Positions 46,349 through 55,218 of a stretch of 64,000 nucleotides of DNA are shown here, piece by piece (position 1 is the stretch's first letter; each line of letters opens with the position of its first letter). The position numbers and the translations under genes were made by a program. The DNA comes from Sphingopyxis macrogoltabida. GTDB lineage: Bacteria; Pseudomonadota; Alphaproteobacteria; Sphingomonadales; Sphingomonadaceae. The notes under the pieces were generated by a model. That model did not search any database. It worked only from the letters and a program-made list of their open reading frames with translations, and was not told the origin of the DNA. The DNA is taken from NCBI RefSeq assembly GCF_001307295.1, contig NZ_CP012700.1, positions 2,483,001 through 2,547,000 of the forward strand. Reading direction: 5' to 3'.

Positions 46349-47854
46349 TTATTCTTCCGCGATTCCTGCAAGGTCGCGCGCAAGCCCCTTCTTCCGCTCG
46401 ACTTCCATGCCGCGCAATATCTGGATGCGCTGCGCCTGCGGCGACCCCGCTCCATGCAACGACTCCGTCAGATAGCCGACCGCGTTGCGGCCGAGCGTCA
46501 TATTCTCGATCAGCCGCAGGATGCGCTGACGAAACTCGACCGGGACATTGTGTTTGCCCTTCATATATTTCTCGAGGATCGGGCCGATCTGCTCATTCTT
46601 GAAATCGGCATCCGACGGCATCGTCACCATGATCCCGCCCGCCAGATCCTGCGCCAGCCGGGAAATCTCATAGGGAAAGCGCGTCACATTATGCTTGCAG
46701 ACATTGGCGAGCATCGCGTCGTTCATGAAGATGCCCGACGGCAGTTGCTTCGCCTCGTGGCTCGACGCGATTGCGGACGAATAGATCGTCTCGTTGAGGT
46801 GCGTCATCTCGACGAGCTTGTCCTTGATATGGCTCGCCGCCTCGGCGCCGTTGTAATCGGCAACCTGCGCCGCGGCGCCGACCATCACGTCGCCGAGCCC
46901 GGTTTTGCACACGTAGGACGCACGGTGATAGGCGGTGAAGCGCGCGACCATGTCCTGCGCAAATTCATATTCGCCGTCCATCAGCACATGTTCTTGCGGG
47001 ATGAAGACATTGTCGAAGACGACGAGCACCTCCTGCCCGCCGAAGCGCGCATTGCCCTGGTCGATGTCGCCCTTTTCCATCGCGCGCGTGTCGCACGACT
47101 GGCGGCCGTAGATATAGGTGATGCCCGCCGCATCGCCGGGGACGAGCCCGACGATCGCGAAGTCGCGATCGGCCTCGCCCATGTTCATCGTCGGCATGAC
47201 GCAGATCCAGTGCGAGTTGAGCCCGCCGGTCATATGCGCCTTCGCCCCGGTGACATAGACCCCCGCGTCGGTCCGCCTGGTCACATGCATGAACATGTCG
47301 GGGTCGGCCTGTTCGTGCGGACGCTTCGACCGGTCGCCCTTGGGGTCGGTCATCCCGGCGCCGAGGATGATGTTGTTCCGCTGCGCCTCCGCCATGAAAT
47401 CGAGATAGCGCTGGTGGTACGACGTGCCGTGCTTCGCATCGATGTCGAAAGTGATCGAGTGGAGCACACTGATCGTGTCGAGCCCGGCGCAGCGCTGGAA
47501 GCACGTACCGGTGAGTTGCCCCATGCGGCGCTGCATCCGGTTCTTCATCACCAGATCCTGCGGCGAACCGACGATGTGGAGGAAGCGGTTGACCGGCGCG
47601 TCGATCAAATCGCTGTGTGCGGTCGCCAGCTCGGGATCGTCGATGGCGAGGTCATAGGTCATCTTCAGCGCGTTGATCGACGGCCGGATGATCGGATGGT
47701 CGACGGGTTCCTCGACGCGCTCGCCGAACAACCAGACCTCGACATCGCGACCCCGCAACGATTCGACATAGTCGTCGCCGGTGCGGATCGGTTTGAAGCG
47801 GGCCCAGCGGGCGGCGGCGCTCTCCTCGCGCGGACGAGTGGCTTGGTCGGTCAT
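46349..47854 (-). CDS. HpaB / 4-hydroxybutyryl-CoA dehydratase-family flavoprotein
   Basis: A 501-residue member of the superfamily that includes 4-hydroxyphenylacetate 3-hydroxylase and 4-hydroxybutyryl-CoA dehydratase. It has C118 and C122 (CFQRC) and H310 and C316 (HRASYVC). These resemble the four Fe-S ligands C99, C103, H292 and C299 of the clostridial dehydratase, although the H-to-C spacing is one shorter. Flavin-binding segments include HMTGGLNSHW and the acid-rich middle. This suggests a radical CoA dehydratase or isomerase rather than a plain hydroxylase. It is divergent from an AraC regulator and followed by a hydrolase and a thioesterase. Confidence 0.78.
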   Translation of the reverse strand: MTDQATRPREESAAARWARFKPIRTGDDYVESLRGRDVEVWLFGERVEEPVDHPIIRPSINALKMTYDLAIDDPELATAHSDLIDAPVNRFLHIVGSPQDLVMKNRMQRRMGQLTGTCFQRCAGLDTISVLHSITFDIDAKHGTSYHQRYLDFMAEAQRNNIILGAGMTDPKGDRSKRPHEQADPDMFMHVTRRTDAGVYVTGAKAHMTGGLNSHWICVMPTMNMGEADRDFAIVGLVPGDAAGITYIYGRQSCDTRAMEKGDIDQGNARFGGQEVLVVFDNVFIPQEHVLMDGEYEFAQDMVARFTAYHRASYVCKTGLGDVMVGAAAQVADYNGAEAASHIKDKLVEMTHLNETIYSSAIASSHEAKQLPSGIFMNDAMLANVCKHNVTRFPYEISRLAQDLAGGIMVTMPSDADFKNEQIGPILEKYMKGKHNVPVEFRQRILRLIENMTLGRNAVGYLTESLHGAGSPQAQRIQILRGMEVERKKGLARDLAGIAEE

Positions 47855-47942
47855 AGTGCAGTCTCCTGATCTGTTAGCGGCAAGGCTAATCGCCAGCCAC
47901 GGGCAAAACAGGTCATGACAGGCGATAAAAACTCACCATAAT

Positions 47943-48983
47943 GTGCAGGTCATGGCCACGATCGACCGCTATTATTTCAACGTCTGTACCAAGGGAGCCG
48001 AACGGCGGGGCCGCTCGCTCGACGGGCTTGTCGCAGGTACGGGTCTTTCACCGACCGATTTCGCTCGTCCCGGCTGGCGCGGGCCGGTGGAAGCGATGGC
48101 CCTGCTCGTTCGGAATATCTGGGCGGCGCTCGACGACGAATATATGGGTTACACCGCCCGCCGCGCCGCGCCCGGCAGCTTTGCCTTCGCCTGCGAACTG
48201 GCGCTCGAAGGCAGCGACGTCGCCGACGGCCTCCGCCGCGCGGCGCGCTTTTACAATCTGCTCGATGCCGGGATTGCCACCGATATCCATGCCGCCGAGG
48301 CCGGGCTGATCGTCGAGGTTCGCTTTGCCGAGCCGAACCGCGATCCCGATCATTATTTCAGCGAATTCTGGATGATCATCTGGCACCGTCTCGCCTGCTG
48401 GCTGGGGGGCGAGACCATCTCGCTGCTGTCGGCCGAGTTCGATTACCGCCGTCCCGGCACCTATTTCGAGGAGTTCAAATATCTCTTCCCCTGCCGCCAT
48501 CGCTTCGATGGTAGCGCACGCCGGATCGTGATGGATGCGCATGCGCTGCACGCGCCGATCCGGCGCACGCCGAGCGAGTTAGAAGCGATGCTGGCGGCCG
48601 CGCCGCTCGACATCATGACGATCCCGGCGAGCGACAGCAGCGCGGCGCGGCGCGTGCGTCAGCTTCTGACGTGCAGCCCCGACCTGACGCTCGATGAACT
48701 CGCGGCGCAAACGCACCTGTCGCCCCACATGCTGCGCCGCCGCTTGCGCGCCGAGGGAACCAGCCTTGCGACGCTGCGCGAGAATGTCCGGCGCGACCGC
48801 GCGACGCGGCTGCTGACATCGAGCAATGCGACGGTCGAGGCGATCGCCGAGGCGCTCGGCTATGCCGAGGCGCGGTCGTTCACCCGCGCCTTCCGCCACT
48901 GGACCGGGCTGTCGCCATCGGCATGGCGCGCGGGCGGCGGGGCGCATCAGACAAGCCTTGCCGCGCCCCGCCGGCGGGTCTAG
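47943..48983 (+). CDS. AraC-family transcriptional regulator
   Basis: A 346-residue regulator with an N-terminal effector domain of the Arabinose-binding/OruR type (about 1-215) and a C-terminal AraC DNA-binding domain. The latter has two helix-turn-helices (LTLDELAAQTHLSPHMLRRRL and VEAIAEALGYAEARSFTRAFRHWTG). The start may be the ATG at 47943 or 47952. It is divergent from the HpaB-like gene across 88 bases and most likely controls that operon in response to its substrate. Confidence 0.87.
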   Translation: MQVMATIDRYYFNVCTKGAERRGRSLDGLVAGTGLSPTDFARPGWRGPVEAMALLVRNIWAALDDEYMGYTARRAAPGSFAFACELALEGSDVADGLRRAARFYNLLDAGIATDIHAAEAGLIVEVRFAEPNRDPDHYFSEFWMIIWHRLACWLGGETISLLSAEFDYRRPGTYFEEFKYLFPCRHRFDGSARRIVMDAHALHAPIRRTPSELEAMLAAAPLDIMTIPASDSSAARRVRQLLTCSPDLTLDELAAQTHLSPHMLRRRLRAEGTSLATLRENVRRDRATRLLTSSNATVEAIAEALGYAEARSFTRAFRHWTGLSPSAWRAGGGAHQTSLAAPRRRV

Positions 48984-48993
48984 TCGCCTTGCT

Positions 48994-50232
48994 GTGAGTC
49001 CGGCAAAGCGTCCCCTGCCAGCATCGCTGGCCCCCTTCCGCTTCCCTGCCTTTCGCGCCATCTGGACCGCGAACCTCGCATCGAACATGGGGTCGATGAT
49101 CCAGTCGGTTGGCGCCGCATGGCTGATGACCGAGCTCACCGAGTCTCATCTCTTCATCGCCGCGGTGCAGGCGAGCGCCACGATCCCGATCCTGCTGCTC
49201 GGCGTGTTCGCCGGCGCGATCGCCGACAATTTCGACCGCCGCGCGGTGATGCTCGCGGCACAGGGCTTCATGCTCATCGCCTCGGCGCTGCTGACGCTGA
49301 CGACATGGGCTGGCGTGCTGACCCCGGTCGCCCTCCTCGCCTTCACCCTCGCGGTCGGTTGCGGCACCGCGCTCAACTCGCCTGCATGGCAAGCGTCGGT
49401 GCGGTTGCAGGTCGGGCACGCCGACCTGCCGCAGGCGATCGCCCTCAATACGATCGCCTTTAACCTCGCGCGCAGCGTCGGACCCGCCCTCGGCGGGCTG
49501 CTGATCTCGCTCACCGGGCCGACCGCCGCCTTCGCGCTCAACGCGGTCAGCTATGTCGCCCTGATCATCGTGCTGCTGCGCTGGCACCCGGAGGTGACAC
49601 CGCCGCGCCGCACCCCGATGCTGGCGGCGATCGCGGTCGGCATCCGCTTTTGCATGGGGTCGAGCCCGGTGCGCCGCGTGCTGATGCGCGGTTTCGCGTT
49701 CGGGCTCGGCGCGGCTGGGTTTCAGGCGCTGCTGCCGTCGCTCGTCCGCGACCGCCTGCACGGCAGCGAAATCACCTACGGCCTCTGTCTCGGCGCATTC
49801 GGTATCGGTTCGATCTTCTGCGCGCTATGGATCGGCAGCGCGCGGCGGCGCTGGGGCAGCGACCGCGTGCTCGGCGTTGCCGCGATGGCGTTCGCGGCGA
49901 TGATGATCCCGGTCGCGCTGACGCAGAATCTGCTCGTGGTGATCGCGGCGGCCTTCGTCGCCGGCGGTGCGTGGGTGACGACCTTCACGACGCTCAACGT
50001 CGCGATGCAGCTCCGTTCGCCCGAGGATATCCTCGGCCGCTGCCTGTCGATCTATCAGGCGGTGACCTTCGGCGCACTGGCGCTCGGCGCCTATCTGCTC
50101 GGACTGCTCGCCGACCTGACCACCCTGCCGACCGCGATTCTCGTCTCGGGCGCCTGGCTTGCGGTCGCGGCGGTCGTGCTGCGCATCGTGGCGCCGATGC
50201 CGACCCGCGACGAAGGGCGGGTACTGCCATGA
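48994..50232 (+). CDS. MFS transporter (EntS/DUF894-like)
   Basis: A 412-residue 12-helix major-facilitator protein resembling the enterobactin exporter EntS group. The start is a GTG at 48994, just before FRFPAFRAIWTANLASNMG, the typical first helix of this subfamily; the frame is open upstream but overlaps the AraC gene. The conserved loop IADNFDRRAVML is present between helices 2 and 3. It is probably an exporter of a small product. It overlaps mobA by four bases. Confidence 0.85.
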   Translation: MSPAKRPLPASLAPFRFPAFRAIWTANLASNMGSMIQSVGAAWLMTELTESHLFIAAVQASATIPILLLGVFAGAIADNFDRRAVMLAAQGFMLIASALLTLTTWAGVLTPVALLAFTLAVGCGTALNSPAWQASVRLQVGHADLPQAIALNTIAFNLARSVGPALGGLLISLTGPTAAFALNAVSYVALIIVLLRWHPEVTPPRRTPMLAAIAVGIRFCMGSSPVRRVLMRGFAFGLGAAGFQALLPSLVRDRLHGSEITYGLCLGAFGIGSIFCALWIGSARRRWGSDRVLGVAAMAFAAMMIPVALTQNLLVVIAAAFVAGGAWVTTFTTLNVAMQLRSPEDILGRCLSIYQAVTFGALALGAYLLGLLADLTTLPTAILVSGAWLAVAAVVLRIVAPMPTRDEGRVLP

Positions 50233-50765
50233 CGACGCGGCGCGTCGCCGGGGTGGTGCTGGCGGGCGGACGGTCGCAGCGCTTCGGCCGCGACAAGGCG
50301 GAAGAGGTCTATGACGGCCGCAAGCTGATCGACTGGTCGATTGCGGCGCTGGAGCCCTTCGTCGACACGATCCTGATCGCAGGCCGCAACTATCCGCCTT
50401 ATCGGTGGGCACCCGATCGGCCGGACACCGGCATGGGCCCGCTCGGCGGCATCGCGGGGGCGATGCTTGCAGCGAAGACGGCGGGCTGTACCCACCTACT
50501 GTCGCTGCCGTGCGACACGCCGCATGTCCCCGCCGATCAGCTCGCGCGCCTTTGTAAGGCCGGGGACGGCGCCTATCTGACCGCCTGTCCCGTCATCGGC
50601 CTGTGGCCCGTCGAACAGGCCGAACCGCTGGCAAGGCATCTTGCGGCGGGCGGTCGGCGCTCGGTGCGCACATGGGCCGACGCGCAGGGCGCAACCGCGA
50701 TCGACGGCGAAGAGATCGCCAACATCAACAGCGTCGAGGATTTCGAGCGACTGACCCGTCGCTAG
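50229..50765 (+). CDS. mobA: Molybdenum cofactor guanylyltransferase (MobA-like)
   Basis: It attaches GMP to molybdopterin to form the bis-MGD-type cofactor. The 178-residue protein has the nucleotide-binding LAGGRSQRFGRDKA at the N-terminus and the LSLPCDTPHVP loop with the metal-binding Asp. Length and motifs fit MobA, although related nucleotidyltransferases (MocA) share the first motif. It starts inside the MFS stop codon (ATGA). Its stop overlaps that of the HMG-CoA-lyase-like gene by four bases (CTAG). No molybdenum enzyme is seen in this window. Confidence 0.83.
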   Translation: MTTRRVAGVVLAGGRSQRFGRDKAEEVYDGRKLIDWSIAALEPFVDTILIAGRNYPPYRWAPDRPDTGMGPLGGIAGAMLAAKTAGCTHLLSLPCDTPHVPADQLARLCKAGDGAYLTACPVIGLWPVEQAEPLARHLAAGGRRSVRTWADAQGATAIDGEEIANINSVEDFERLTRR

Positions 50766-51691
50766 GGGAAGGCCGGCGCCCGGCTGACCATCGCCGGCAA
50801 TGGGCGGCCCATCACGCCGGTAAACCAATTGGCCGCATCGACCGCGTGCGGCAGGTCCAGGCCTGTCGAGATCCCGCTGCGTTCGAGCATGTACACCACG
50901 TCCTCGGTCGCGACATTGCCCGCTGCTCCGGGCGCGAAGGGGCAGCCGCCGAGCCCGCCGAGCGAGGCATCGACCGTCGCCGCGCCCGCCGCGACCGCCG
51001 CCCACACATTGGTAAGGCCGGTCCCGCGCGTGTTGTGAAAATGCACCCGCACCGGCAGGCCGCCGACCGCTTCGCGCACCCGTCCGACCATTTCGCTCAC
51101 CTGCGACGGCACACCGACGCCGATGGTGTCGGCCAGCCCGATCTCGCGCGGCTGCGCATCGGCGGCACGTTTTGCTATTTCAACGACGCGGGCAATCGCG
51201 ATCTCGCCCTCGAAAGGACAGCCGAAGGCGGTCGCGATCGTGATCTGTCCGCTTAGTTCCGCCGCTTTCGCCAGTGCGACGATCTCCATCGCCGCGGCGA
51301 GCGATTCGCCCGACGACTGCCCCTGATTTCGGATGCCGAACGTGTCGCTCGTCACGCAGACCGCGCCCAGTTCGTCGATCCGCCCGGTCGCCAGCGCGCG
51401 CTCGGCGCCGCGCTGGTTGAGCACCAGCCCGATATAGGTGACGTCCTCGCGTTCGGGCAGCATCGCGACCAGTTCCTCGGCGTCGACGAGTTGCGGCACC
51501 TTCTTCGGATTGACGAAGCTCGTCACCTCAATGCGGCGCGCGCCATAATCGATCGCGCGGCGGATCAGTTCGGCCTTGTCGGCGGTCGCCACGACCGTCG
51601 CTTCATTCTGCAGCCCGTCGCGCGGGCCGACCTCGACCATTTCCACCGCCCGATTTTCCGCCATTTCGCGTTCCGTTTCCGTCCGAGTCAT
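50762..51691 (-). CDS. Hydroxymethylglutaryl-CoA lyase family enzyme
   Basis: It cleaves HMG-CoA to acetoacetate and acetyl-CoA, the last step of leucine and acyclic-terpene catabolism; relatives act on other 3-hydroxy-3-methyl acids. The 309-residue TIM-barrel protein has VEVGPRDGLQNE near residue 19, the metal-binding VHFHNTRG, and the signature GGLGGCPFAPGAAGN with the reactive Cys. The start may be 51691 or Met10 (51664), where GGAA lies upstream. It is divergent from a CoA-transferase. Confidence 0.9.
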   Translation of the reverse strand: MTRTETEREMAENRAVEMVEVGPRDGLQNEATVVATADKAELIRRAIDYGARRIEVTSFVNPKKVPQLVDAEELVAMLPEREDVTYIGLVLNQRGAERALATGRIDELGAVCVTSDTFGIRNQGQSSGESLAAAMEIVALAKAAELSGQITIATAFGCPFEGEIAIARVVEIAKRAADAQPREIGLADTIGVGVPSQVSEMVGRVREAVGGLPVRVHFHNTRGTGLTNVWAAVAAGAATVDASLGGLGGCPFAPGAAGNVATEDVVYMLERSGISTGLDLPHAVDAANWFTGVMGRPLPAMVSRAPAFP

Positions 51692-51716
51692 TTTGCAGGT
51701 TGAAAATTACATAGCA

Positions 51717-51730
51717 TTCTAAGTATATCG
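51717..51730. promoter_or_regulatory. TTCTAAGTATATCG element between divergent genes
   Basis: This lies between the HMG-CoA-lyase-like and CoA-transferase genes. It contains the CTAAGTAT core also found at 59546 and (as TTAAGTAT) at 37456. A TTGAAA at 51700 is 17 bases from GTATAT, so it could also be part of a promoter reading to the right. Assigned by recurrence only. Confidence 0.35.
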
Positions 51731-51800
51731 AATCCACAAGAGTGATGCCCAGCCGCCGCAATATGCGTCATAACCCGGCCGGGGCACCGAAAGGAATGGA

Positions 51801-52958
51801 ATGACGAACACAGGGGGAGCGCTGGACGGCATTAAGGTGGTCGAGATGGGGCAGCTCATCGCCGGTCCCTTCTGCGGCCAGTTGCTCGGCGACATGGGCG
51901 CCGAGATCGTCAAGCTCGAACCGCCGGGCACGGGCGACCAGATGCGCAACTGGGGTCAGGGCGACAAACCGAGCTGGTGGCGCGTCATCGCGCGCAACAA
52001 ATATTCAGTGGCGGTCGACCTGCGCAGCGAGGAAGGTCAGGCGCTCGCCCGCGAACTGATCGCCAAGGCCGACATCCTCATCGAGAATTTCCGCCCCGGC
52101 ACGCTCGAAAAATGGAACCTCGACCCCGCCGATCTCCGCAAGACGAACCCCGGGCTGATCGTCGTCCGCGTGTCGGGTTATGGCCAGACCGGCCCCTATT
52201 CGGCGCGCGCCGGTTTCGGCGGCATCGGCGAGGCGATGGGCGGCTGGCGCGGCATCGTCGGCTATCCCGACCTGCCGCCCGCCCGCATGGGCGTGTCGAT
52301 CGGCGATACGCTCGCCGCCACTTACGGTTGCATGGGCGCGCTCGCCGCGCTTCATCATCGCAGCAAGACCGGCGAAGGCCAGATCGTCGACTCGGCGCTG
52401 TACGAAGCGGTGCTGCAGGTGATGGAATCGACCGTATCGGATTATTCGGCCAGCGGCACCAAGCGGCGCCGGACGGGGTCGACCCTCCCCGCGATTGCGC
52501 CGTCGAACGTCTATCCGTGCAGCGACGGCGAATATCTGATCGGCGCCAATCAGGACGGTGTTTTCGCCCGGCTCGCTGCGGCAATGGGGCGCCCCGAACT
52601 GGCCAGCGACGAGCGGTACGCGACGCACCGCGCCCGCGGTGTGCGGCAGGAGGAACTCGACGCACTGATCGGCGATTGGACCGCAACGATGACGATCGCC
52701 GAGCTGGAAGCCAAGATGGTCGCGGCGGGCGTTCCGGCGGGCCGCGTCTTCGATGCCGAAGACATGCTCGCCGACCCGCATTTCGCCGCGCGCGAGGCGC
52801 TGGTGACGGTCGCCGACGAGGAACTGGGAGAGATCAGGATGCAGGGGGTGTTCCCGAAACTTTCGGCGACGCCCGGCAGCGTCCGCCGCCCCGCCCCGCT
52901 TACCGTGGGGCAGGACACCGACGACGTCCTCCGTCGCTGGCTCTGCCGCGAAGGATAG
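51801..52958 (+). CDS. CaiB/BaiF-family CoA-transferase
   Basis: A class III CoA-transferase that moves CoA between carboxylic acids. The 385-residue protein has the N-terminal VVEMGQLIAGPFCGQLLGDMGAE and the catalytic Asp D169 in SIGDTLAATYG, the same number as in formyl-CoA transferase. LHHRSKTGEGQIVD follows it. Start at 51801 after AAAGGAA. A GST starts four bases after its stop codon, so the pair is one transcript. It may pass CoA to the pathway acid; partner acids are unknown. Confidence 0.92.
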   Translation: MTNTGGALDGIKVVEMGQLIAGPFCGQLLGDMGAEIVKLEPPGTGDQMRNWGQGDKPSWWRVIARNKYSVAVDLRSEEGQALARELIAKADILIENFRPGTLEKWNLDPADLRKTNPGLIVVRVSGYGQTGPYSARAGFGGIGEAMGGWRGIVGYPDLPPARMGVSIGDTLAATYGCMGALAALHHRSKTGEGQIVDSALYEAVLQVMESTVSDYSASGTKRRRTGSTLPAIAPSNVYPCSDGEYLIGANQDGVFARLAAAMGRPELASDERYATHRARGVRQEELDALIGDWTATMTIAELEAKMVAAGVPAGRVFDAEDMLADPHFAAREALVTVADEELGEIRMQGVFPKLSATPGSVRRPAPLTVGQDTDDVLRRWLCREG

Positions 52959-52962
52959 GACG

Positions 52963-53667
52963 ATGATCACCCTCTACGGCGGCCCGACCCCCAATGCGCG
53001 CAAGATCGCAATCGCGCTGCTCGAAATGGGGCTCGCTTGGCAGCTTGAGCCCGTCGATATCCTGGCGGGCGATCAGCTCACTCCGGAATTTCTCGCGCTT
53101 AACCCGAACAACAAGACGCCGGTGATCGTCGACGACGAAGGCCCGCGCGGCCCCGGCTTCGTCCTGTGGGAAACCGGCGCGATCCTGCTCTACCTCGCCG
53201 AAAAGACCGGCCGCTTCCTGCCCGCCGATCCGGTGAAGCGCGCGATCTGCTGGCAATGGCTAATGTTTCAGGTCTCGGGCGTCGGCCCGATGTTCGGGCA
53301 GGAGGCGCATTTCACCCATTATGCCAGCGAGCGGCACGACTACCCCATCGAGCGCTACAGCCGCGAGGTCGACCGGCTGATGATGGTGCTCGACAAGCGC
53401 CTCGGCGAGGCCGAGTGGCTGGCGGGCGACGAGTATAGCATCGCCGACATGGCCACCCTGCCCTATCTCCGCCGCCAGTTCATCGACAAGGCCGGACGCT
53501 TCCCCAATGTCGAGCGCTGGGGCGCCGCGATGCTCGAACGGCCTGCCGTCGCCGAAGGGATGAAGGTCGGGGTCGCCCGCGCCGAGACGATCGAGGGCGG
53601 GCTGACCGGTTTCACCGACGAACATCGCGCGATCCTGTGGGGCGACCGCCAGCATGTGAAACGGTGA
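52963..53667 (+). CDS. Glutathione S-transferase family protein
   Basis: A 234-residue GST with the thioredoxin-like N-domain (ITLYGGPTPNARKIAIALLEMG; Thr or Asn rather than Tyr likely contacts glutathione) and NPNNKTPVI with the cis-Pro. GAILLYLAEKTGRFLP and an all-helical C-domain follow. It resembles the YfcG/YghU (Nu-class) group, which has disulfide-reductase activity. Catabolic GSTs in sphingomonads also cleave ethers and isomerise or dechlorinate intermediates. It is coupled to the CoA-transferase. Confidence 0.85.
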   Translation: MITLYGGPTPNARKIAIALLEMGLAWQLEPVDILAGDQLTPEFLALNPNNKTPVIVDDEGPRGPGFVLWETGAILLYLAEKTGRFLPADPVKRAICWQWLMFQVSGVGPMFGQEAHFTHYASERHDYPIERYSREVDRLMMVLDKRLGEAEWLAGDEYSIADMATLPYLRRQFIDKAGRFPNVERWGAAMLERPAVAEGMKVGVARAETIEGGLTGFTDEHRAILWGDRQHVKR

Positions 53668-53718
53668 AGCGGAGCACGGTGCAAGCCGGCTTGGGGGTGG
53701 AGAGTTGCCCTTCAAATC

Positions 53719-53822
53719 TCGTCATGCTGAACTCGTTTCAGCATCCATGGCCTGAACTCGAATTTGGCGCAGCGCCGAAGTAAACGACAGACCATGGATC
53801 CTGAAACAAGTTCAGGATGACG
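53719..53822. repeat. REP-like nested inverted repeat
   Basis: Left arm CGTCATGCTGAACTCG and right arm CAAGTTCAGGATGACG pair over the whole element. Each arm is also its own hairpin: TGCTGAA-CTCGT-TTCAGCA and TCCTGAA-ACAAG-TTCAGGA. CCATGG sits inside both. It lies in the 194-base gap between two convergent GST genes and belongs with the element at 3989-4061. Apart from this element I see nothing in the gap. Confidence 0.75.
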
Positions 53823-53861
53823 ATGAAAGAGACGGCAGCTATCGGCCGAAACCAGCTTCCC

Positions 53862-54587
53862 TCAATCCCCCTTCACGGCGGCGCGATTGGCATCGCCGAA
53901 CATGTTCGACCACTCCTTCTCATCAAGCACTTGGTGCCGTCCGACATATTTCGCCGGCGCCTTCAGATCCTCGCGCGCCATCGCTCGCGCCACCGCGGGC
54001 CGCGCCCGGATGCGTTCGAACCAGCCGTGCATCGCGGGCCATTCCTCCAACCCCATGCCCATGACGAACGCCGAGGCACGCCCGGGCCAGATCGCCATAT
54101 CGGCGATCGTATAGTCGTCGCCCGCGACATAGGCACTCTTCTCCAGCCGCTTTTCGAGTACGGTGAGCAGGCGCTGCAATTCCTTCGTATAGCGTTCGAT
54201 CGCATAATCCTGCCCCGTCGGGGCATAGCGCAGGAAATGGCTCGCCTGTCCGCCCATCGGGCCGAGCCCCGCGACCTGCCAGGTCAGCCACGACAGCGTC
54301 ACCGCGCGCGCTGCACCCGATGCGGGCAGAAAGCATCCGCTTTTTTCGGCAAGATATTGCAGGATCGCGCCCGATTCAAAGACCGCGATGGGCTCGCCGC
54401 CTTCGCCGGGGTCGTTATCGACAATCGCCGGCAGCTTGTGATTGGGATTGACTCGCCCGAACGCCGCGGTGAGCTGGTCGCCCTCGAAGATGTCATAGGG
54501 AATGACACGATAGGCCGCGCCGATCTCCTCGAGCATGATCGCGATCTTCTGCCCGTTCGGGGTCGCCGAATAATGAAGGTCGATCAT
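53862..54587 (-). CDS. Glutathione S-transferase (YfcG/YghU-like)
   Basis: A 241-residue Nu-class-type GST. The N-terminus MIDLHYSATPNGQKIAIMLE closely follows E. coli YfcG, with NHKLPAIVDND and FESGAILQYLAEKSG completing the glutathione site. An all-helical C-domain follows. The start at 54587 is one base after the DUF3237 stop codon and matches the family; an in-frame ATG 18 codons upstream lies inside that gene. It is co-transcribed with the DUF3237 gene. Confidence 0.88.
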   Translation of the reverse strand: MIDLHYSATPNGQKIAIMLEEIGAAYRVIPYDIFEGDQLTAAFGRVNPNHKLPAIVDNDPGEGGEPIAVFESGAILQYLAEKSGCFLPASGAARAVTLSWLTWQVAGLGPMGGQASHFLRYAPTGQDYAIERYTKELQRLLTVLEKRLEKSAYVAGDDYTIADMAIWPGRASAFVMGMGLEEWPAMHGWFERIRARPAVARAMAREDLKAPAKYVGRHQVLDEKEWSNMFGDANRAAVKGD

Positions 54588-54588
54588 C

Positions 54589-55095
54589 TCAGCGCACCTC
54601 GTGAAGGACGTGGCGGACGCCGAAATCGGTGCGTTCGCCAACCCCGACCGCGAGCAGGCCGTTCAGCCAGCCATATTTCGCGCTCGCGGTTTCGAACACC
54701 GGCGCGATTCGCAGATAATATCGCGACGGATCGACATAAGGCGCCGCAGGGTCGGCAAAGGCGGCGCGGACATCGTCGGGAATGACGTTGCGCCCGGTGT
54801 AGGACAGATAGATGAGTTCGCCGTCATCGGTCTGCCATACCGCGCGGGCATCGAAGGTGCCGACAGAAGCCGCCTCCCCCAGCCGTCCGCTGCGCGACCA
54901 GTTGCCGCCGCCGGGCAGGACGATACCGTTGATTCGCGGTCCGAAAAACCGCCCGCCGCTGATATATCCCATGCGATGATCGCCGAATGGCGACACCCCC
55001 ATGCCGATGATGCCGCCGCCGACCTCGAACTCCACCGTGCATAGATGGGCGCTTGCGAGGGCGGCATGACCGGCTTCTCCATTTTCCTCGTTCAT
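54589..55095 (-). CDS. DUF3237-family protein
   Basis: A 168-residue protein of a family without a settled function. It has the conserved LPGGGNWSRSG turn, the VWQTDDGELIYLSYTGRN strands, a YYLRIAPVFETASAKYGWLNGLLAVG segment and a beta-barrel-like pattern. GGAAGAGG precedes the ATG. Related genes often lie in aromatic or steroid catabolic clusters. It leads a two-gene transcript with a GST and is divergent from a TonB receptor. Confidence 0.82.
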   Translation of the reverse strand: MNEENGEAGHAALASAHLCTVEFEVGGGIIGMGVSPFGDHRMGYISGGRFFGPRINGIVLPGGGNWSRSGRLGEAASVGTFDARAVWQTDDGELIYLSYTGRNVIPDDVRAAFADPAAPYVDPSRYYLRIAPVFETASAKYGWLNGLLAVGVGERTDFGVRHVLHEVR

Positions 55096-55119
55096 CTTGC
55101 GAATCCTCTTCCAAAGCTA

Positions 55120-55149
55120 TGGACAAGTATAAAACCATTAGTATACTAA
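55120..55149 (+). promoter_or_regulatory. Promoter with 12-base palindrome before the TonB receptor
   Basis: TGGACA (55120) and TATACT (55142) are 16 bases apart, a good promoter reading into the receptor gene. The -10 is embedded in the perfect palindrome TTAGTATACTAA (55138-55149), a likely repressor site that would block polymerase directly. The palindrome is a close variant of the TAAGTAT elements in other gaps of this half. Confidence 0.6.
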
Positions 55150-55218
55150 GGGTCAATCAGATTGACGGATCGGGGTCCCCTCCCCGGCACCGTCGGCATC
55201 GTTCCAAGGGAGGGTAGC

